DNA of 64,000 nt from Hymenolepis diminuta (GCA_900708905.1 CAADRB010000001.1:4868401-4932400), one strand, 5' to 3'. Numbered from the stretch's first letter, positions 34,779-48,879 are shown. Numbers and translations are program-made. The notes: generated from the letters alone by a model not told the origin.

Positions 34779-37700
34779 TCACCACGCATCCCAACCGTTT
34801 CCCTCATCTTCCTCATTAATCTGTTTCGATACGGTCGGAGTCGCTGCTTTTTTCACAGCTGAAGCAACTAAATTTGATCTCACAGCAGGAGAATGACGAG
34901 CCGAAGACGCAATAGATGATGATTTCGAACTCATAGAACCAAGCATTTCCTCGAAGAAGTCACCCTCATTCGAGGCAGCTGGAGTTCGTTGCCATGCACC
35001 ACTGCCACCACTCGACACCTTGGTATCCACTTTCAAGCCTAAAGATGACTTGCCACTGAGTGCTGGACTGAGAGAAGATGCCTTAGAACTCCTCAGTTGT
35101 TGAGATCCACGGTTCCACGAGTCCGTCGAGGATCTCGGCTTCGGTTTGACTGGAGAGGTTTCTTCGCCCCATGAAGTCCAGGAGTCATCTTGTAGACGAA
35201 CTGAAGTTGATTGTGCAGGCCGAGGAGATGCAGGTTCATTCCAATCGATCAAGAGATCATCTGATGGGGCTTGAGGGATTGAAGACGAGGCAGGAAGGGT
35301 ATTTTTGGGTGTAGTGACGGAGAGGGAAGCAAAATCAAATTTACTGTCTTCATCATCTTCTCCCCAGCCGCCACCGCCGCCAGTATCGTCATTTGTAAAA
35401 TCCTCATCATCATTCATACCCTTCCATCCACCAATAGAGGACTTATTTTTAGGAGTTTCGTAGGTTCTGAAACCTTCGTCTTCTTCCTCTTCATCTTCCC
35501 ATCCATCCACCATTTTCAACGAGGGACTAGGTTTCTGGGAAGGAGCCGATGGGGTTAGAGCTGTAGACTTTGGCCGGATAGAATTAGGGGCACCTGCAAT
35601 AAAACACGAAGGTAAAATTTAACAAAATATCTTAGTTATTACTTATGAACTCAATAAAAGTCAGGTCTGATATGAATAGTCAATCTTGCTAAAAAAGAAA
35701 TTTGCATGCCAAACCCAAAGATAAGTGGTTCTACAACGGAGCCTCGAGTAACTTAAGAAACTGCAGGCGATCGCTCACATACCTCCGGTTATATGTATTC
35801 ATCCCATGTTTTATTTTCATAAAAGAACTGATAATTATTTAAATTATCTGATTTTTAAACCAGATGCCTACTTCGCGATCATTCTGTAGACAACAAAAAC
35901 TGCAGAGCAATATATTCGTACTGTACTTTTAAAAATCCATCCTGATGTCTATAAGACGTGTTAGGTCATATGTAAGATTCTCAAAATATGTTTAAAACCC
36001 TACCCTTCCTTCCAACGTCCGTCAGAAAAAAAAAGTAAGAAGAACAAAATGATCAAGAAAATATATTCAATTTAGGCGGCTTGAACATATCACAATGTAA
36101 AGAGGTATTTATTATAAGGAAATCGAGACGAGAAGGCCATATGGATTAGCAGTTTAATTTTCCCTTGACACAAATGACCTCTAATAAATTCTCACAACTG
36201 TATATACTGAATATAAGAAAATAGATTGATATCTATTTGCTTATTGAATACTATAATAAAATAAACTCACAAAAGTCAGCACTTACGATCCAGCGCTATC
36301 ACTTCACCTTAGATTACTTATCTTGAAAAACGTTACTTATATAATTCGGGGCAAGAATTATGAGCACATAAGGGGGTTAAAACTAAGTAGAAGAAATATA
36401 AGAGAAAGAAAACATAGATGTGGTAAATTAAAATGCTATAAGAACAAAGCTACTGAAACCTATTTAGTAGACAACTACTAACCTGAGGAGACTGGAGAAG
36501 CTGCCACCGCAGTAGTTGTCTGTGAAGGCACTTGTTGAGCAGAAGCAGTGCCGCCCGTTGTATTGGAAGACGAGATAAGACGGGAGGAGAGTGAGGAGAG
36601 AGCAGTGATCGCCCAATTGCCGAAATTGGCCCCTGCAGAAGTCAATTTTCCACCAGCTGCTACCACTGAACCAGCTACAGCGGACGCCCCGCTACTTGTT
36701 CCACCGAGCACTGAAATGTCTGCTTCTCCAACTGTAGAGTCTTCACTTGCCTATAGAGAAAAAATTATCAAATAACCTATGGAAAAAGACTAATGTGTTC
36801 GTTTATACCGTTCTGACAGGCAGATGGTTAGATATAAGTAAATAAATCGGGGAAAGGGAAGAGATTTGATCCACACCACCTTTGTACAACATTTCGTTTA
36901 AATTGCTTTGAAGTGAAGCGTTTGAAAACATTTTGTATAGTCAATAAAACGTTCAATAGATCTTTTATGCACATAGAGTATTGCGGACAGAATTATGCTC
37001 TCAACACAAATAACCAAATCCCAATTCCAATTAAATTTAAGTGAATGGTGCACGTTCGCCAATTCAAAACATTATTTTAAGGCCCATTATCAATTTCTTC
37101 CTTGACTTAAAATTAATGGAATTGGGAAAACCATACAATACCCAGCAGTTTCACTCCCACGCATAACTGTATTAAAGAAATGAATTTTTACTCGATGTAC
37201 GTAGAAGAAATGGTACAAATACTATTTGCGAAAAAGTAATTTCTTCACTTACTTAATTAAATTAACTGAGACGGCATGCTTAAAGTCTATTAAAGCAGGG
37301 AGAAGACCATTAGCCTACTGTTATCATTTTAGGCAAAATTAGATTCATTAACGTCTTTGTAAAGTTAATGAGTAGTGCAGAACTATTTAAATCAGAAGAA
37401 CTAAGGCAGTAACTGATACACTATCATTTTGGGCATTACGAGGAAAAATCAGAGTATCATAAAGAAACAGCTAATCTTTTGTGATACCTAACGTGTACCC
37501 ATGATTCAATGTTATTAAAGGCGTGTATTTTATCACTACACCACTGACATACTCACCTTTTCCAATCGTTCAATCATTCCTCTCAGAGCTTTCAGCGCAA
37601 TATCCCGAATATCCTTCTCCGCATCCACAGCAACGAAAGAAAGACAAGGAATCACCTTTCCCGCCAACTCCTGGGCAGAGAAGAAGGCTTGACAGGCGGC

Positions 37701-40700
37701 CAGTCCAGTGATAGCTGCCTGCCGACTTGGTGGGAAGGTGTCACGAGTTGCCCGCAAGAGAGCATTCAAAATGGGTCCACGACGCACACACGGTTCCATT
37801 CGAGTAGCGAGTTTGGCCAGACAAATTGTCGCATTGGTACGTATACCGCCTTGGTCGTCTTTAAACTGAAATTAATTTAATAGATACATAATCACTACTT
37901 AACTACTTTAAACTAAAGACAGCGACAGATTGTTGTTGTCTTGGTCATTAAATAAGAAAGATGAACTTCAAATGAAGTAGAACTCTTGACTCTTCTCTAA
38001 TTCTACTCGACACTCTTTTCTTCACTTCATAATAAATTATATCACTGTTTCCCACATTTATGTGCTTTCTTATGATTAAATATTGCATTTTTTGTACTGC
38101 CATGAGTATTAATAATAGTGTTAATAACAATCTAAGACGCTTCATGTTGATCCAATCCCCATCTAATGAGTTTGTTTTACATACGGGTGAAACATCTTCG
38201 TTTATATGAAACTCGACATATAGCCTAAGAAGCAAATCACGTGATTAAACTCCTCTGATTTAAATATCTTTACCACAACTATCTATGATATTACGATAGA
38301 ATCCGAAAATGGAGGCAATGTTATCAGTGTAATGATAAAATGGTACATAGATGCAGAATATGTCAATCGGAAACTTCGTCAAGAGTGTTTAAAGGTTACT
38401 TAGCTTTTCTGGTATTTCATGCATAACACTGGAGCTTATACTTATAAAACGCTTTAAACTTTTCATCTAATTTAAGGTATTTTAATTGAATATTTATAAT
38501 ATCCTCACCTCCAGATTAGTGAGATGTCTCACAACAGCATCATTGAGTACTCTTGATGGTAGTTTGGGTGCAAGATGGACCATGGCTCTTATGGTTGCTT
38601 CTCTGACTAGCGGATTAGCATCTGTGAAACCAGCAGCCACAGAAGGAAAGATTTGAGATTCGACCAACTTGGGTGGAAGTTTGTCGACAAATTTGGGGAG
38701 CTGCTCAAGCAGACGCACTCGAGTGGCTCGATCTGGAGCAGCAAAGAGTCGCAAGAGAGCTGGCACGACAACGACTTCGAAATCCGAGGCTGGGAGAAGG
38801 TGAGAGAGTTCGAGAACCGGGACCAGAGCTTCGACACCGGCAGAACCGTATTGAACACTTTGGACCAAATGGGGAAGGATCTAGGGGAAAGGCGAAAGGA
38901 CTTAAGTCAGTAAATCAATTGCTACTTAAGAACTGTATAATAAGGGTCAAAGGCTATCTCTATTTAAGAGCAGAGTTCTAAATCCTCAAAACGCGTTAAC
39001 GAATGGGCATTTTTTCAAAATTAGGAGATATCTTTAAATCTTTATAAGTATAGGCCTCAGATCGCTGTCAATATTTAGATTATTCAAAGGCTCCTTAAAA
39101 TCTTGTACCTAACTTCTGAATTTAAGTGATTTATATAGGAAAACGAGAGTTGACTCAGTTATCCAACGTTACAGATATTCCATTTCGAAATTGACACAAG
39201 CCAGTAAAATCTTTTGAATTAATTTTGAAGGTTTAATTAGACATTGTTGTAACAAGAGAAGCAAATTTAAAAAAAAGTAAACCTTAAGTCTTTTCATGGC
39301 AGAAAACTTTCTAGTAGTTGTATAACCTGATAAAATGACATCAAATGGATTTATATTAAACATCCTTTAAACAATAATTAATTAAATGCATGCGTTTTGT
39401 CTCAAGACACATACTGTTAGACACTTATGTGACGATGAACTCATCAATAACGATAATAATAATAACAAAATGATCAATTAAAATCTTCCATCTCATCCTT
39501 TTTTTAGGAACCAGCACGAAAGCATTAAAGCACTACCATTGGTTAGTCCAACTACTGATTAAGTTATCAGTAGCTTGTCACTTCAAAATGGAGTTCACCG
39601 ATCTGTAAGCGAAATCGCAAGTTGTGCACGAAAAGGAATGTGTAAGCAAACTCTAGACTATACGTACAAATGTGCACACAAACACTTGACGATAGAAAAA
39701 ACAGAATATATATTATAGATTATATACAAAGAGTGAGTATAATGAGCATTACAGTATGGAATTATTAACGAATACTATTATGCAGGAAGTAGTAGAGACA
39801 CTTGAGCACGAAGAGGCAGTATCAGTCATTCTCAGCAGATTAAAAATTACTGCCTTCAAAGCAAAAACACAAAAGCTCAAGTAATCACCATTAATGGAAA
39901 GTCTCTTTTGATAGATATATATGCAAAAAATCACTTGAAAATGGCGTGTACATTTAAACAACCGAAGATTATAAATTTTGCAGGTGAGTTCTACTCAAAT
40001 TCACTCAAAATTCAAATTACTAAAATCCACGAGTAGACCCAAAGTGAAGTGATTATTCCGCAATTTTAAACGCCCATGATGTACAAGGCTGTATGAGACT
40101 TAAGAAGATAACCTGGACAAATAGCGGGAACAAGGTCAAAGGAGCAACATTACACACAAAAAATTACCGTGTAACGAAATAAATATTTCCTTACAGAAAT
40201 AACCTCTGCACTAGAGCAAGAATTAGTTTAAGTGAAATTTCAATTAGTGAATTCATCTGCATAACTAAATTGTCCATTTCATAATACCAGAAGTGTAAAT
40301 TACAACAGCAGGCCTAAGACTTTCCCAATTGTATGAACTCCATTACCATGAGATGGGAGGGAAATCGAAATAGAAGCAGAACATTTATGCTATTCACAGA
40401 AAGGAGGCATCTTAAACAAAAATTAACTACGTAGAGATTTAAGGACAAAAAAGTAGCTATGAGGGAAAATCTAAGGAAAAGTCTATGGGCGGTTTAGAGC
40501 CTGATAAATGAATCATGAGCGGAACGAAGTAGGACAATGGGTCCGAGCAATAAACGAATTAACACGATAGTCAAAATGAAGACAGGAAATAACATATCAC
40601 GGCACTCAGGCCGCTAAATTATCAGCCCCATTGCATCCCAAAAACAGAAGACTTAAGAGTAATTGAATACGTCTACTCAATTAAGGTATAAAAAGCCCTG

Positions 40701-42203
40701 TCTTGGAGAGTATGTTCCACAGAGTTTTAACAGGCTCATAAACAAAGGGGAATTTCTAGGACATAATCTTTGTCTTAAGTGTAACAGAACAAGAAGACTC
40801 TTATCAATTTGAGAGACTAGAGAAACATTTTTGTGGCAAAGGAGCTAATAACATAAAAGCAAGCCTGATTGAGAAGATTTCACCTGCCAGTATCTGCGTA
40901 GATTACCATTATTTAAATCAATTATTTAAACTTCTAGACTCGATTTTGTGACATTAAAATTATCAAAATATTATCAGAGAAGCAGAATTTTCATTTTATT
41001 AAAGAGGCGACTTTATAACTATAAGAAGGTAAATATCGTCATTAATTGATTAAGGAACGTAACGTTTCCATTACATATACTGGGAGTAATTTCCTAATTT
41101 ATGACAAAAATGTCGTCACATAACCTATTGCAAAAATATACTTACTTTATAACGGCAAATATCATCAGGAAACAGTCCAACGGCCCTTTGCCCAAGTCCT
41201 GCCAGAAACTGTGCCTTCTCCTCCTTATCCTTTAACTGAATCTCTTCCAGAAACAACAAGGTATCAATATAATCATTCTTGAAAAATCCCACTTTTAGGA
41301 ACGCAGAAAAGGGAGATCGTGCCTTTGACGTAACCATAGGAGTCTTCGTAGATAAAAGCCGGCGGTAAGAAGCCACCAGATTCTTTGGAAGCCTATCCAG
41401 GCTTGATTTTGCTCCCAACTGACTAGCCTCTGTGAGGGGCTCCGGATTAAATATCTCCCAGATCAAACAGGCAAGACCCCAAGCGTCCACACAGTGATTA
41501 TTGGGCGCACAATAGACAGCTAACGGAGGGAATGAGTTATTAGAAGGAGAGCTATAATGCAGCGTCCATAAAATTGGTTATGAAGTTACCACATACCTGG
41601 TCTATGAATATTCATCCTCATTTCTTTCGCCTCTACTATCGGAGTGACATAATCCAGTCTTCCAAGCTTCCATTCCCCCGATCTATTTACATATACAGCA
41701 GCTGCACAAACTGCATTATATGAGAGTTGGCAATCATCATTGAGAAAGCCCAGAGTGCGAGTAATCTGATAGATTCCCCAAGAGGCCAGCTTGACGAAAT
41801 TTCCACTAGCATCCGCTTGTTCTCTTAGGTAGTCACTTAAGGGGCGAACTTCCTCAGTAATGATATAGAAGGGTACTTTTGGATTGGGAGTCTCACTACC
41901 CCCAATCCAATTGAGGATATTTGGATGACGCAGAGTCTTCATGCGTTTGATAGTTTGAGTTAGAGCAGCGGCTGCGTAGGAAGATGCATTGGCACAAGAG
42001 AAGACTGTAACACGATCGGAAGGTGTCTTTCGGTTGGAAGCTGATTGGCGGACCCAGTGAAGGTCACATGGGCCGGGGAGTGCATCTGCAACTGGGGGAG
42101 GAATGAGGGTGAGTGAGGAGAGAGGATCGTCGCGGGAACTGAGACCGGAAATGGTGGGATTGCCACCACCCTCATTGGAAGACTTGCCCGAGAAGATCCA
42201 CAT
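34779..42203 (-). CDS. SCYL1: SCYL1 (N-terminal kinase-like protein), complete
   Basis: SCYL1 is a catalytically inert kinase-fold scaffold of COPI-dependent Golgi-ER retrograde traffic. Six exons: 42203-41597 (ATG), 41519-41146, 38880-38509, 37865-37557, 36750-36483 and 35593-34779 (TGA). Phases agree, giving 914 residues (human 808). Residues 1 to about 320 are the pseudokinase: MWIFSG start, LRHPNILNWIGG, YIITEEVRPL, WGIYQITRTLGFL, GEWKLGRLDYV, then DAWGLACLIWEIFN. The usual VAIK lysine, HRD and DFG motifs are not present, as in all SCYL1. Residues about 330-550 are HEAT repeats (FPSVAAGFTDANPLVREATI, ATRDTFPPSRQAAITG, VDAEKDIRDIALKA). The tail carries several Trp-acidic patches (DGWEDEEEED, GGWGEDDED, SWTSWGEE) and ends NGWDAW, lacking the human RKLD terminus. 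The 77-nt first intron is read through by no other frame. Confidence 0.93.
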
Positions 42204-43390
42204 TTTGTCTACTAAATAGGAATTCAGTAGTGAAAGGGGCGCTACTGAAATTTAAAGAAGATTGAAGATGGAATAAATACTACAGAACATTACAGTAAAT
42301 AGAATTATAAGTGATCAATTGAAACTCGTGCAATGAAAAAGAATTTAAGACATTACTTGTGAAAGAATAATGGCATAAACGCAAAAATAGTCCTAATAAT
42401 TAATAGAATCTGCTGAATGAAAATAGACAGGATCAAAGCAAAAATTGTGGTAAGGCTCAAAATATGTAATCAGATAAAGAACGATGACTTGAATAAAGTT
42501 TAAGAACAAAGCAAAAATTTGACCAAAAGAAGAAATCCGAATAGATACTGTGTTAATTAAGGCCATTGTTACAAAATTCCCCCAAAATTGATTAGCTTAT
42601 TTTAAAATTGCATTACTGTGTTTATGTAATTATGGTAATGAAATACAAATCATAAGCTTTTCAGAAAACTCGAAATATCATACGTTTATTGGATGATACA
42701 GCCTTGAAAATAAACAATAGGTGAAACAATTCGATAACTCACAACAACGTCACAATTACGATAAATTTTAGCCTCGAAGTTTCATATGTTCGCCATTCAA
42801 GGTAAATAGGAAAACTAAAAATATATTGTGTATAATATCATGATCATCAATAATTGATTAACTTAAATACACTATTGCTGACAGTTTAACCTCAATACAA
42901 TATACTAATCAACTGTTTAATCCTGAATCTATTTTTTGAGTCACGCGATTGGCAGGAAATTTGGAGAATGCATCAATAAGCATTTATGCTTTTTAAATAA
43001 ATTTTCCAGCACCAATTATAAATAATGACTATACATTTACTAATAAATTTCAATACATTGTTTAGGTTGAATCTGGTGTTCGATGAAGCAATTACAAGCA
43101 TAATCTATGACCGATAAATGTACAAACAATGTGAACATAAAATCGGTAAGGAATTTTATAAGAAAACAGCGGTGATTTCAGATCTTGAATTGATCAAGCG
43201 ATTTTCATTTCTTAACCATCAAAGATACCAAAGTTAGATAATTTAAAACAAAATAAGTTTCAAATATTTGGCTGGTGACCTTAAATCTCTCAAGCGTATC
43301 CATTTACAACACTTATTTAAATTATTGCTTTCTGATTAAAGTTTTAGGAGCTTTTATGACTAACTATTTCCAGAGTCTAAATTAATGTTT
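42204..43390. other. Upstream flank of SCYL1, nothing recognised
   Basis: AT-rich sequence that must contain the SCYL1 promoter, but no core-promoter motif stands out. No open frame worth reporting. Confidence 0.45.
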
Positions 43391-43900
43391 TAACATCTTG
43401 GTAACCGTCCAATCCACCATCAACCGAACAGATCGTACCTCCAATCATATATCGGCCGCCTATCAGAACTTCGGCAAAGGCTCAAATGGGCATCAAGCAA
43501 TGCTTCACATCTCTTACGGCTCTTTAATGGACATATCTTTACCCCTAGCTTCACAGCTGAACTCCCATGTTGTCCTTTAACTATTTCAGTTGTTTACCGA
43601 CTCTATCTGTAAATACCTAGGTGTAATCCTAATCTGGCCGAACACCAAAGTTTCTCCTTTTCTCCAACACGCATCTAATCAGCTCACTCCTCTCCAACTC
43701 CTAGAGTCAAATCCATCCGATAGCTCGTCTCCCTCTCCAGCTTCTCCGATCTTCTGTTCTTCTCTTTTTAGCATTCTATATCTCTCCTTCTGAAAAGTCT
43801 TTTTAAAGTATTATTATTCCTAAATCCTTTGCCTTTTTTCTAATTCATCGTAGCTTCATAATCATCGACCCTAACACTTAACCTCTAACAATCTTAACAA
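43391..43900 (+). repeat. Dispersed pyrimidine-rich repeat, copy 1
   Basis: Shares ordered blocks with 47980-48375: CTATCTGTAAATACCTAGGTGTAATCCT (other copy CTATCTAAATATATCCAGGTGTAATCTC, differing at several sites), then AAGTATTATTATTCCTAAATCCT, CGTAGCTTCATAATCATCGACCCT and ACCTCTAACA. The type is unknown; LTR-like is possible. The open frames in it (43398-43580, 43590-43793) are not conserved between copies. Confidence 0.45.
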
Positions 43901-43941
43901 AATGACGATCTGATTAACTGATTCAGCAATAAATTGAACCC

Positions 43942-46290
43942 TGTTAATTCAGTACGGTATCTGGTGTAATCTGCTTCCCTCTGTTGGATACCGCAATCGA
44001 CTACAATACAAAACGACCCAAACCACTATATCAACACAAGACGCAAGTTTTTGTATCGATAAGTCGATTTATCTTATGCGCCATCTACAATCGTAATGTA
44101 AATAAATTCATTCGAATAAAAGGGAGTCTAAAGAAGCAGGAATTAAAAGGTGGAAAATAAAGTCTTACATATAAGAATTATTTTGAGAAAAATATTATTT
44201 CCTTCTTTGTAACACGCCCGTCCGTACATTCAATCGCCCGTCCGTCTTTGTTGCGAGATCGACCGGGAGACGAGAGAAACGCCATCGAGTCCTGGTGGCA
44301 CATGTGGGATAATATCTTGATCGTTTCTTTCGCATTGTTGCACTGCATCAGGGATCACAGGCTGTTCGGGAGTTGACTATTTCACAATTAAACAGATCAA
44401 ACTTATCTGATCTGAGTTGTTTATGATCGCGAAATCAAGTACCCCTTCCGGTCTCTCCGTCGTAGATATCGCCCCCAAGTGGGTTAGTGGTTGTATCAGC
44501 TGTCCATTGGTGATTTAAATTATGGTTGAGGACGTACGCAAGATCGTCCATATTATATGCGCTCATCGGGTCACACTTTGTCGGAACACAAAGTTGCATT
44601 GATAACATCTCTTCACACGTTGTCTTTAAATCTTCACCTCCAAATTCTGATACGTGAGCGGATTGCTCTAACACGACTAGATATCCCCTTAGCTGAATAA
44701 TCGATTGATCGAAGCAGAATTCGGCAAAATGTAAAATCAAAATGTGTAACGAACGTTTTCGATACATCATGAGTTCATTGAAATTAAAGATAGTTAGTCA
44801 GCTTGTTGTCGGCCCGAGAAAAATAATATCGGGCCTTTTCGAATGTGAACTTATAACCGTAGTGCATGTCGCACTATTGGCGGATCCGGAGTGGTAAGTT
44901 AGAGCTGAGTCCTGGAAGAATCTGATTTCGGTGACTGAATATGAAAATAAAGATGAGGAATTTCGGCAACATCTGTGGGTCCGGGAGTATGTGTTTGGCA
45001 GATTTCGTTTTCGTCTGGGAATTGAATAAAGTTGAGCTCATCAATCCAGAGGTTGATATTTCGATCTGTAAAGTAGCACTCCTTGAAGATCATCTTCTCC
45101 AGGAATGCAGCCTCACATCGCATCAATACGTAGCGTCGCAAAGCATTAGCCATCGGAGGCAGCGTCGATCTGGAGCTCAAAAGGTATGCCATCAAGGCTT
45201 AGGTTAACGTACTTCCTGGAATTAACATTGACCTGCATTAACAAACCGTAGCCCTGCTTTAACTAAATTAATGCTCTCTTGTTCGTGTTCTGCTTCGTAG
45301 AACTATACATAGAGGATTCTCGGTAGAAGCCCTCGTTGTGGCCATTATCGTTACAGTTCCAGCAGCGATGCCTTCGATAGGGCAGTCTCGATGATAACGA
45401 CGTTTTCCCCAACGTCGGCATCTGGGGAGTGACTGCTTCTGATATTAGTCAGATGTCGGGTGGGGAATGGATCTCCTTGGCCGATAGATGATAGATCATT
45501 TTCAGGTCCTTTCAGGTTGAACACTCGTGGTTGAAGTCCTGTAGCAGATTCGGATCTGCGACGCGATTTCTTGACTTCAAGTTCCTTGTCCAAGGGGGAC
45601 AGAGGTCTAAGTTTAATCTCATCAAGGCAGGGAGATCGAAGACAAAGAATGGAAATGAGAAATCTGAATTGGTTTTCTCGAAGAAAACCAAAAGGGGAAT
45701 TGGTGCAAAGTCAGTTGATGGTACCTACATAATGATAAACATTTTTATCTTCAAGTTGAAGAGAACTGTTGTCAACGACGATCAAACCCGACTTACTAAT
45801 AATCTTTTCACAAGTTAAATGAACAGAACCCATCGGTTAGAAGTAGAACGAACATAGGTAGTGGTCACTTCTGTTAAATTCACGAAGCAGCATGGTGATA
45901 CGAGTGGCGTGAGGGAGATCCGCCATGCTGTTCTTATAAATATTATGATATTGAGTTCACCATGTTGCAAAAGTTCCATCTATAAGAGGGTTATGATGAA
46001 ACACACCTACACTTTTCTCGTAGTCTTTGGGATCCTCAGTTGACGTTGAGAAATTCACTTGAGTGAAGATATATTTTGATCTGCTTAATTCGATGACTGC
46101 GTCGCCAAATTGTTATTATCTACTCGTCTCTATGGAATACTGTAACCGACTCATAGACTCCTTAAAACATTGCACTAATTAAAAATGCAACCCAACAACA
46201 GTATCATTATCAACTCAGCATCATGAAGTTATAAAGCTTTAGTAAATCAACAAAGTGAAACGCAAGTATGTGTTCTTGGTTCTAATAACG
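43942..46290 (-). mobile_element. Decayed Ty3/gypsy-like element, family A LTRs
   Basis: On the minus strand: a 5' LTR remnant (best at 46111-46205, weaker to about 46290), a primer-binding-site-like TGGCGACGCAGTC three bases past the LTR end (about 46107 downward), then roughly 1.9 kb with gag/protease relics, then a 3' LTR (44214 down to 43942, 273 bp, starting TGTTACA). The LTRs match the solo LTR at 62917-63207. Reverse transcriptase, RNase H and integrase are absent, so the copy is deleted. A G-rich stretch (GGACGGGCG) directly before the 3' LTR may be the remains of a polypurine tract. Confidence 0.6.
44435..45593 (-). pseudogene. gag/protease relic inside the family A element
   Basis: Three minus-strand open frames (45593-45351, 45195-44899, 44770-44435) are pieces of one broken polyprotein. 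The first starts with a basic KKSRRRSESATG stretch typical of the end of Gag after the zinc knuckle. Between the first and second, at about 45235-45150, the frame reads VNVNSRKYVNLSLDG, then FELQIDAASDG and a stop. This is the retropepsin active-site region, where DTGSD or DTASD is normal; here Thr is Ala. The third frame is unassigned. Frameshifts and stops make it non-functional. Confidence 0.5.
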
Positions 46291-47055
46291 GTATCATATA
46301 TCCCGTAATGTATACTGTTATTATTTTATTGCCTAGTTTAGGAAAGCGTCTGCTGATTGACTGTCGCTTCTAAATATTATATTAGCTGTAAATTATGGTA
46401 ATGTAGATGTTAGTCGTTTTGTAATAAAGCATTAAAAAATTTTGTCTGCGGAATATCTTATAAGATTATTTACCTTCTCAACCATTGGAGAAAAATTAAG
46501 TGAAACGCCAAGATTTATCCCTTTTGATTAAATAATACCAACCAGTGTAAGCACTGAACATTGTAAACACAATTCCAGGAGACAAATTTTTTAATTAATG
46601 TGGAAAATGATTGCTAAAATAGAATTTCTTTAATGCTAATTCATCTTTATCTACCATGAGCAGTATGAATAGAATGGAATACAGTGTTTATGAAATATTA
46701 TTAAAGCAACATATAACAGTCAAACGAGAACCAACCGAAAATCTGGCCGACTTGAAACAAGGATGCATAGGGGAGACATTAACATTTCTTACAACACTTT
46801 TCAGGTTGTTTGGTTTGAACAAGAATGAGTTTTAAAGGGATAAAACAAAAATCTTTGTGAATTATATGAACCAAGACATAAAACATAAGTTCTATGGGCC
46901 GTTCTATGATGAAAAATGATGTCTATATACAATATACATAAGCAATATCAAGTCATTATTTAAAAAAGTAGCACCATTCCTATACAATGCTACTTTAACA
47001 ATCTGACCGGGTTAGACTTTAATATATTCCCTTTTAAATCGAATGGTCTTAAGGG
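46291..47055. other. AT-rich spacer
   Basis: No gene or repeat copy recognised between the family A element and the family B LTR. Confidence 0.4.
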
Positions 47056-47409
47056 TGTGGGGTTCACGACGCTAACAAGGCTGATTAAATCACGTACGCT
47101 AGAACATTCTGGAAAGTGTGGTTATTGTAACCGGTTGCGTAAAGAGCAAACGTGGACGTGTGCAGAGACCTCAACCAATCAGCAATCAAGATCCCTGCAG
47201 CCTAGCATGGTTTTGTATTTAATGGCTAAGTTTTTGACAACGACTCACACAAGGAAGCGAGCAATAAGCTCTCTTCACTCAACATCTTTCTTGTTATTAC
47301 CACTTTGGGCACAGGCTAGCTAATTTTGGGAGCAAACTGATAATAGAGGACCCTGCCAGAAGCTATTTGGACTGCTTAGGAAGATTACTAAGGTGTAGCA
47401 TCCGTTACA
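47056..47409 (+). repeat. LTR-like repeat, family B, copy 2
   Basis: 354 bp, same termini as 8176-8550 (TGTGGGGTTCAC ... GCATCCGTTACA). Flanking tetramers AGGG and AGAG agree at three of four bases, which could be a worn target duplication. Several short deletions relative to the other copy. The plus-strand open frame 47057-47323 is accidental. Confidence 0.55.
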
Positions 47410-47979
47410 AGAGCTAACAGGACGTAATAACCTTTGCCAAATGAGAAGAATGAGTTATGATGGACCAGTGTAAAGGTGTAAGTATATATATTTGGAATGT
47501 GAAACAAATAGTTATTTAATGGAGAAAATCGAACTGAATACTTAAGTTCCACATTCACTTTACCGTTCAAAAAATTATTTTTCTATCCGTCAGGGAAATG
47601 CAAGATAACGAAATCATTACCTATTAGGACCCGATTAATATTCTTAAATAACAAGACATTTACTAATATACATATGACAATACGTCACAACACGTTAATT
47701 GACCTAACATTTTCTGTCTATTGGATTTGTAGATAATGCTGCCACTCTCACAATGGGAAAAGGGGCTAAATGATAAGTGGGAGAAAACATTTAATACAGT
47801 TGATGTCATTCGACCTTGTTTATGTCAAATACCTCAATGATAGTGACTATGATTAGTTATATTTGTTTGTAGTATAGCGATTAAGTTGGATGACGTGTAT
47901 TCAGTTAAAACGCTTATTTATTTCCACATTAAAATTTCGGGAGTTGTTTAATGATAGCTCTTTTCAATGATCTGAGTTA

Positions 47980-48375
47980 ATGGTTTTTAGACATGCTTGG
48001 CGATTGCCAGAACGGTATCAATCAGCAAGATCTTATCGCCGTGCCCACACATCTGCTCGTTCATCAAATGATCGTCAGGCAACACTTCATCCCACCTTTT
48101 CCACCCACTATCTTTATCCCTACCTTCCTAGCTGGATATCAACTGTCTGCTGTCTCTATCTAAATATATCCAGGTGTAATCTCCCCCCTGGTCGACTCAA
48201 ATACATTTAATCTCCTCCACAACTCCTACAGTCAGTTTCTCCTACCTTCTGATATGCAGTTGTCTCTCTCCGCTAAGACTCATTAAAGTAATACCGTTAC
48301 TAATCCTGTGCTTTTCTTATTATTCGCTGTAGCTTTATACTTAATGATCCTGATATTTAGACCTCTACATGAATA
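47980..48375 (+). repeat. Dispersed pyrimidine-rich repeat, copy 2
   Basis: Related to 43391-43900 through CAGGTGTAATCT, TAATACCGTTACTAATCCT, CGCTGTAGCTTTATAC and ACCTCTACA in the same order. Boundaries are approximate, and the element type is unknown. Confidence 0.4.
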
Positions 48376-48873
48376 TTCAATTCGACATAACGAACTTCAA
48401 CAAGGGCATCTACATTAACTGTATCACTTAAAAGAAGAGCTCTAGTAGAGTGAACATGAATTATTAAGGATGAGTGCTCTGAAGTATTGACCGCCAGTAG
48501 GTAATACTCATATTTTTGTACAAGTTAAATTTTGGGACATTTTTTAGTTCATTTGGAGTCGTATTTGAGAATATTTTTATTCAAATCAAAGTATAAGACA
48601 GCTGCTCAGTTTCATTTAGACATTCGTTATAAGTACTGTGACGATTTCTGGTTATGGTAGCTCTGAGGTCCATTAATAAAATATAGAGATTCATTTACAC
48701 ATATTCATGCAAAACTCTTAAGAGGCACTTTGAATTCAAAAACCTCCGCGGCCCAACAGGGCAAGAAAAACAATCCACTCAACATAAACATAATCTACTT
48801 CACTTACATAATGACAAGTCCCGATTTCATATAAGAGCTTCATAAGAGTATCAGCAGCAATAACAATTACATG

Positions 48874-48879
48874 TTTATT
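48874..48879 (-). promoter_or_regulatory. Poly(A) signal of the TM9SF gene
   Basis: AATAAA on the minus strand, 74 nt after the TM9SF stop codon at 48953. Confidence 0.6.

Noticed and set aside
38653..38981. Two long plus-strand frames opposite SCYL1
   Set aside because: They are antisense shadows of the HEAT-repeat exon 38880-38509, which has correct splice sites and family matches.
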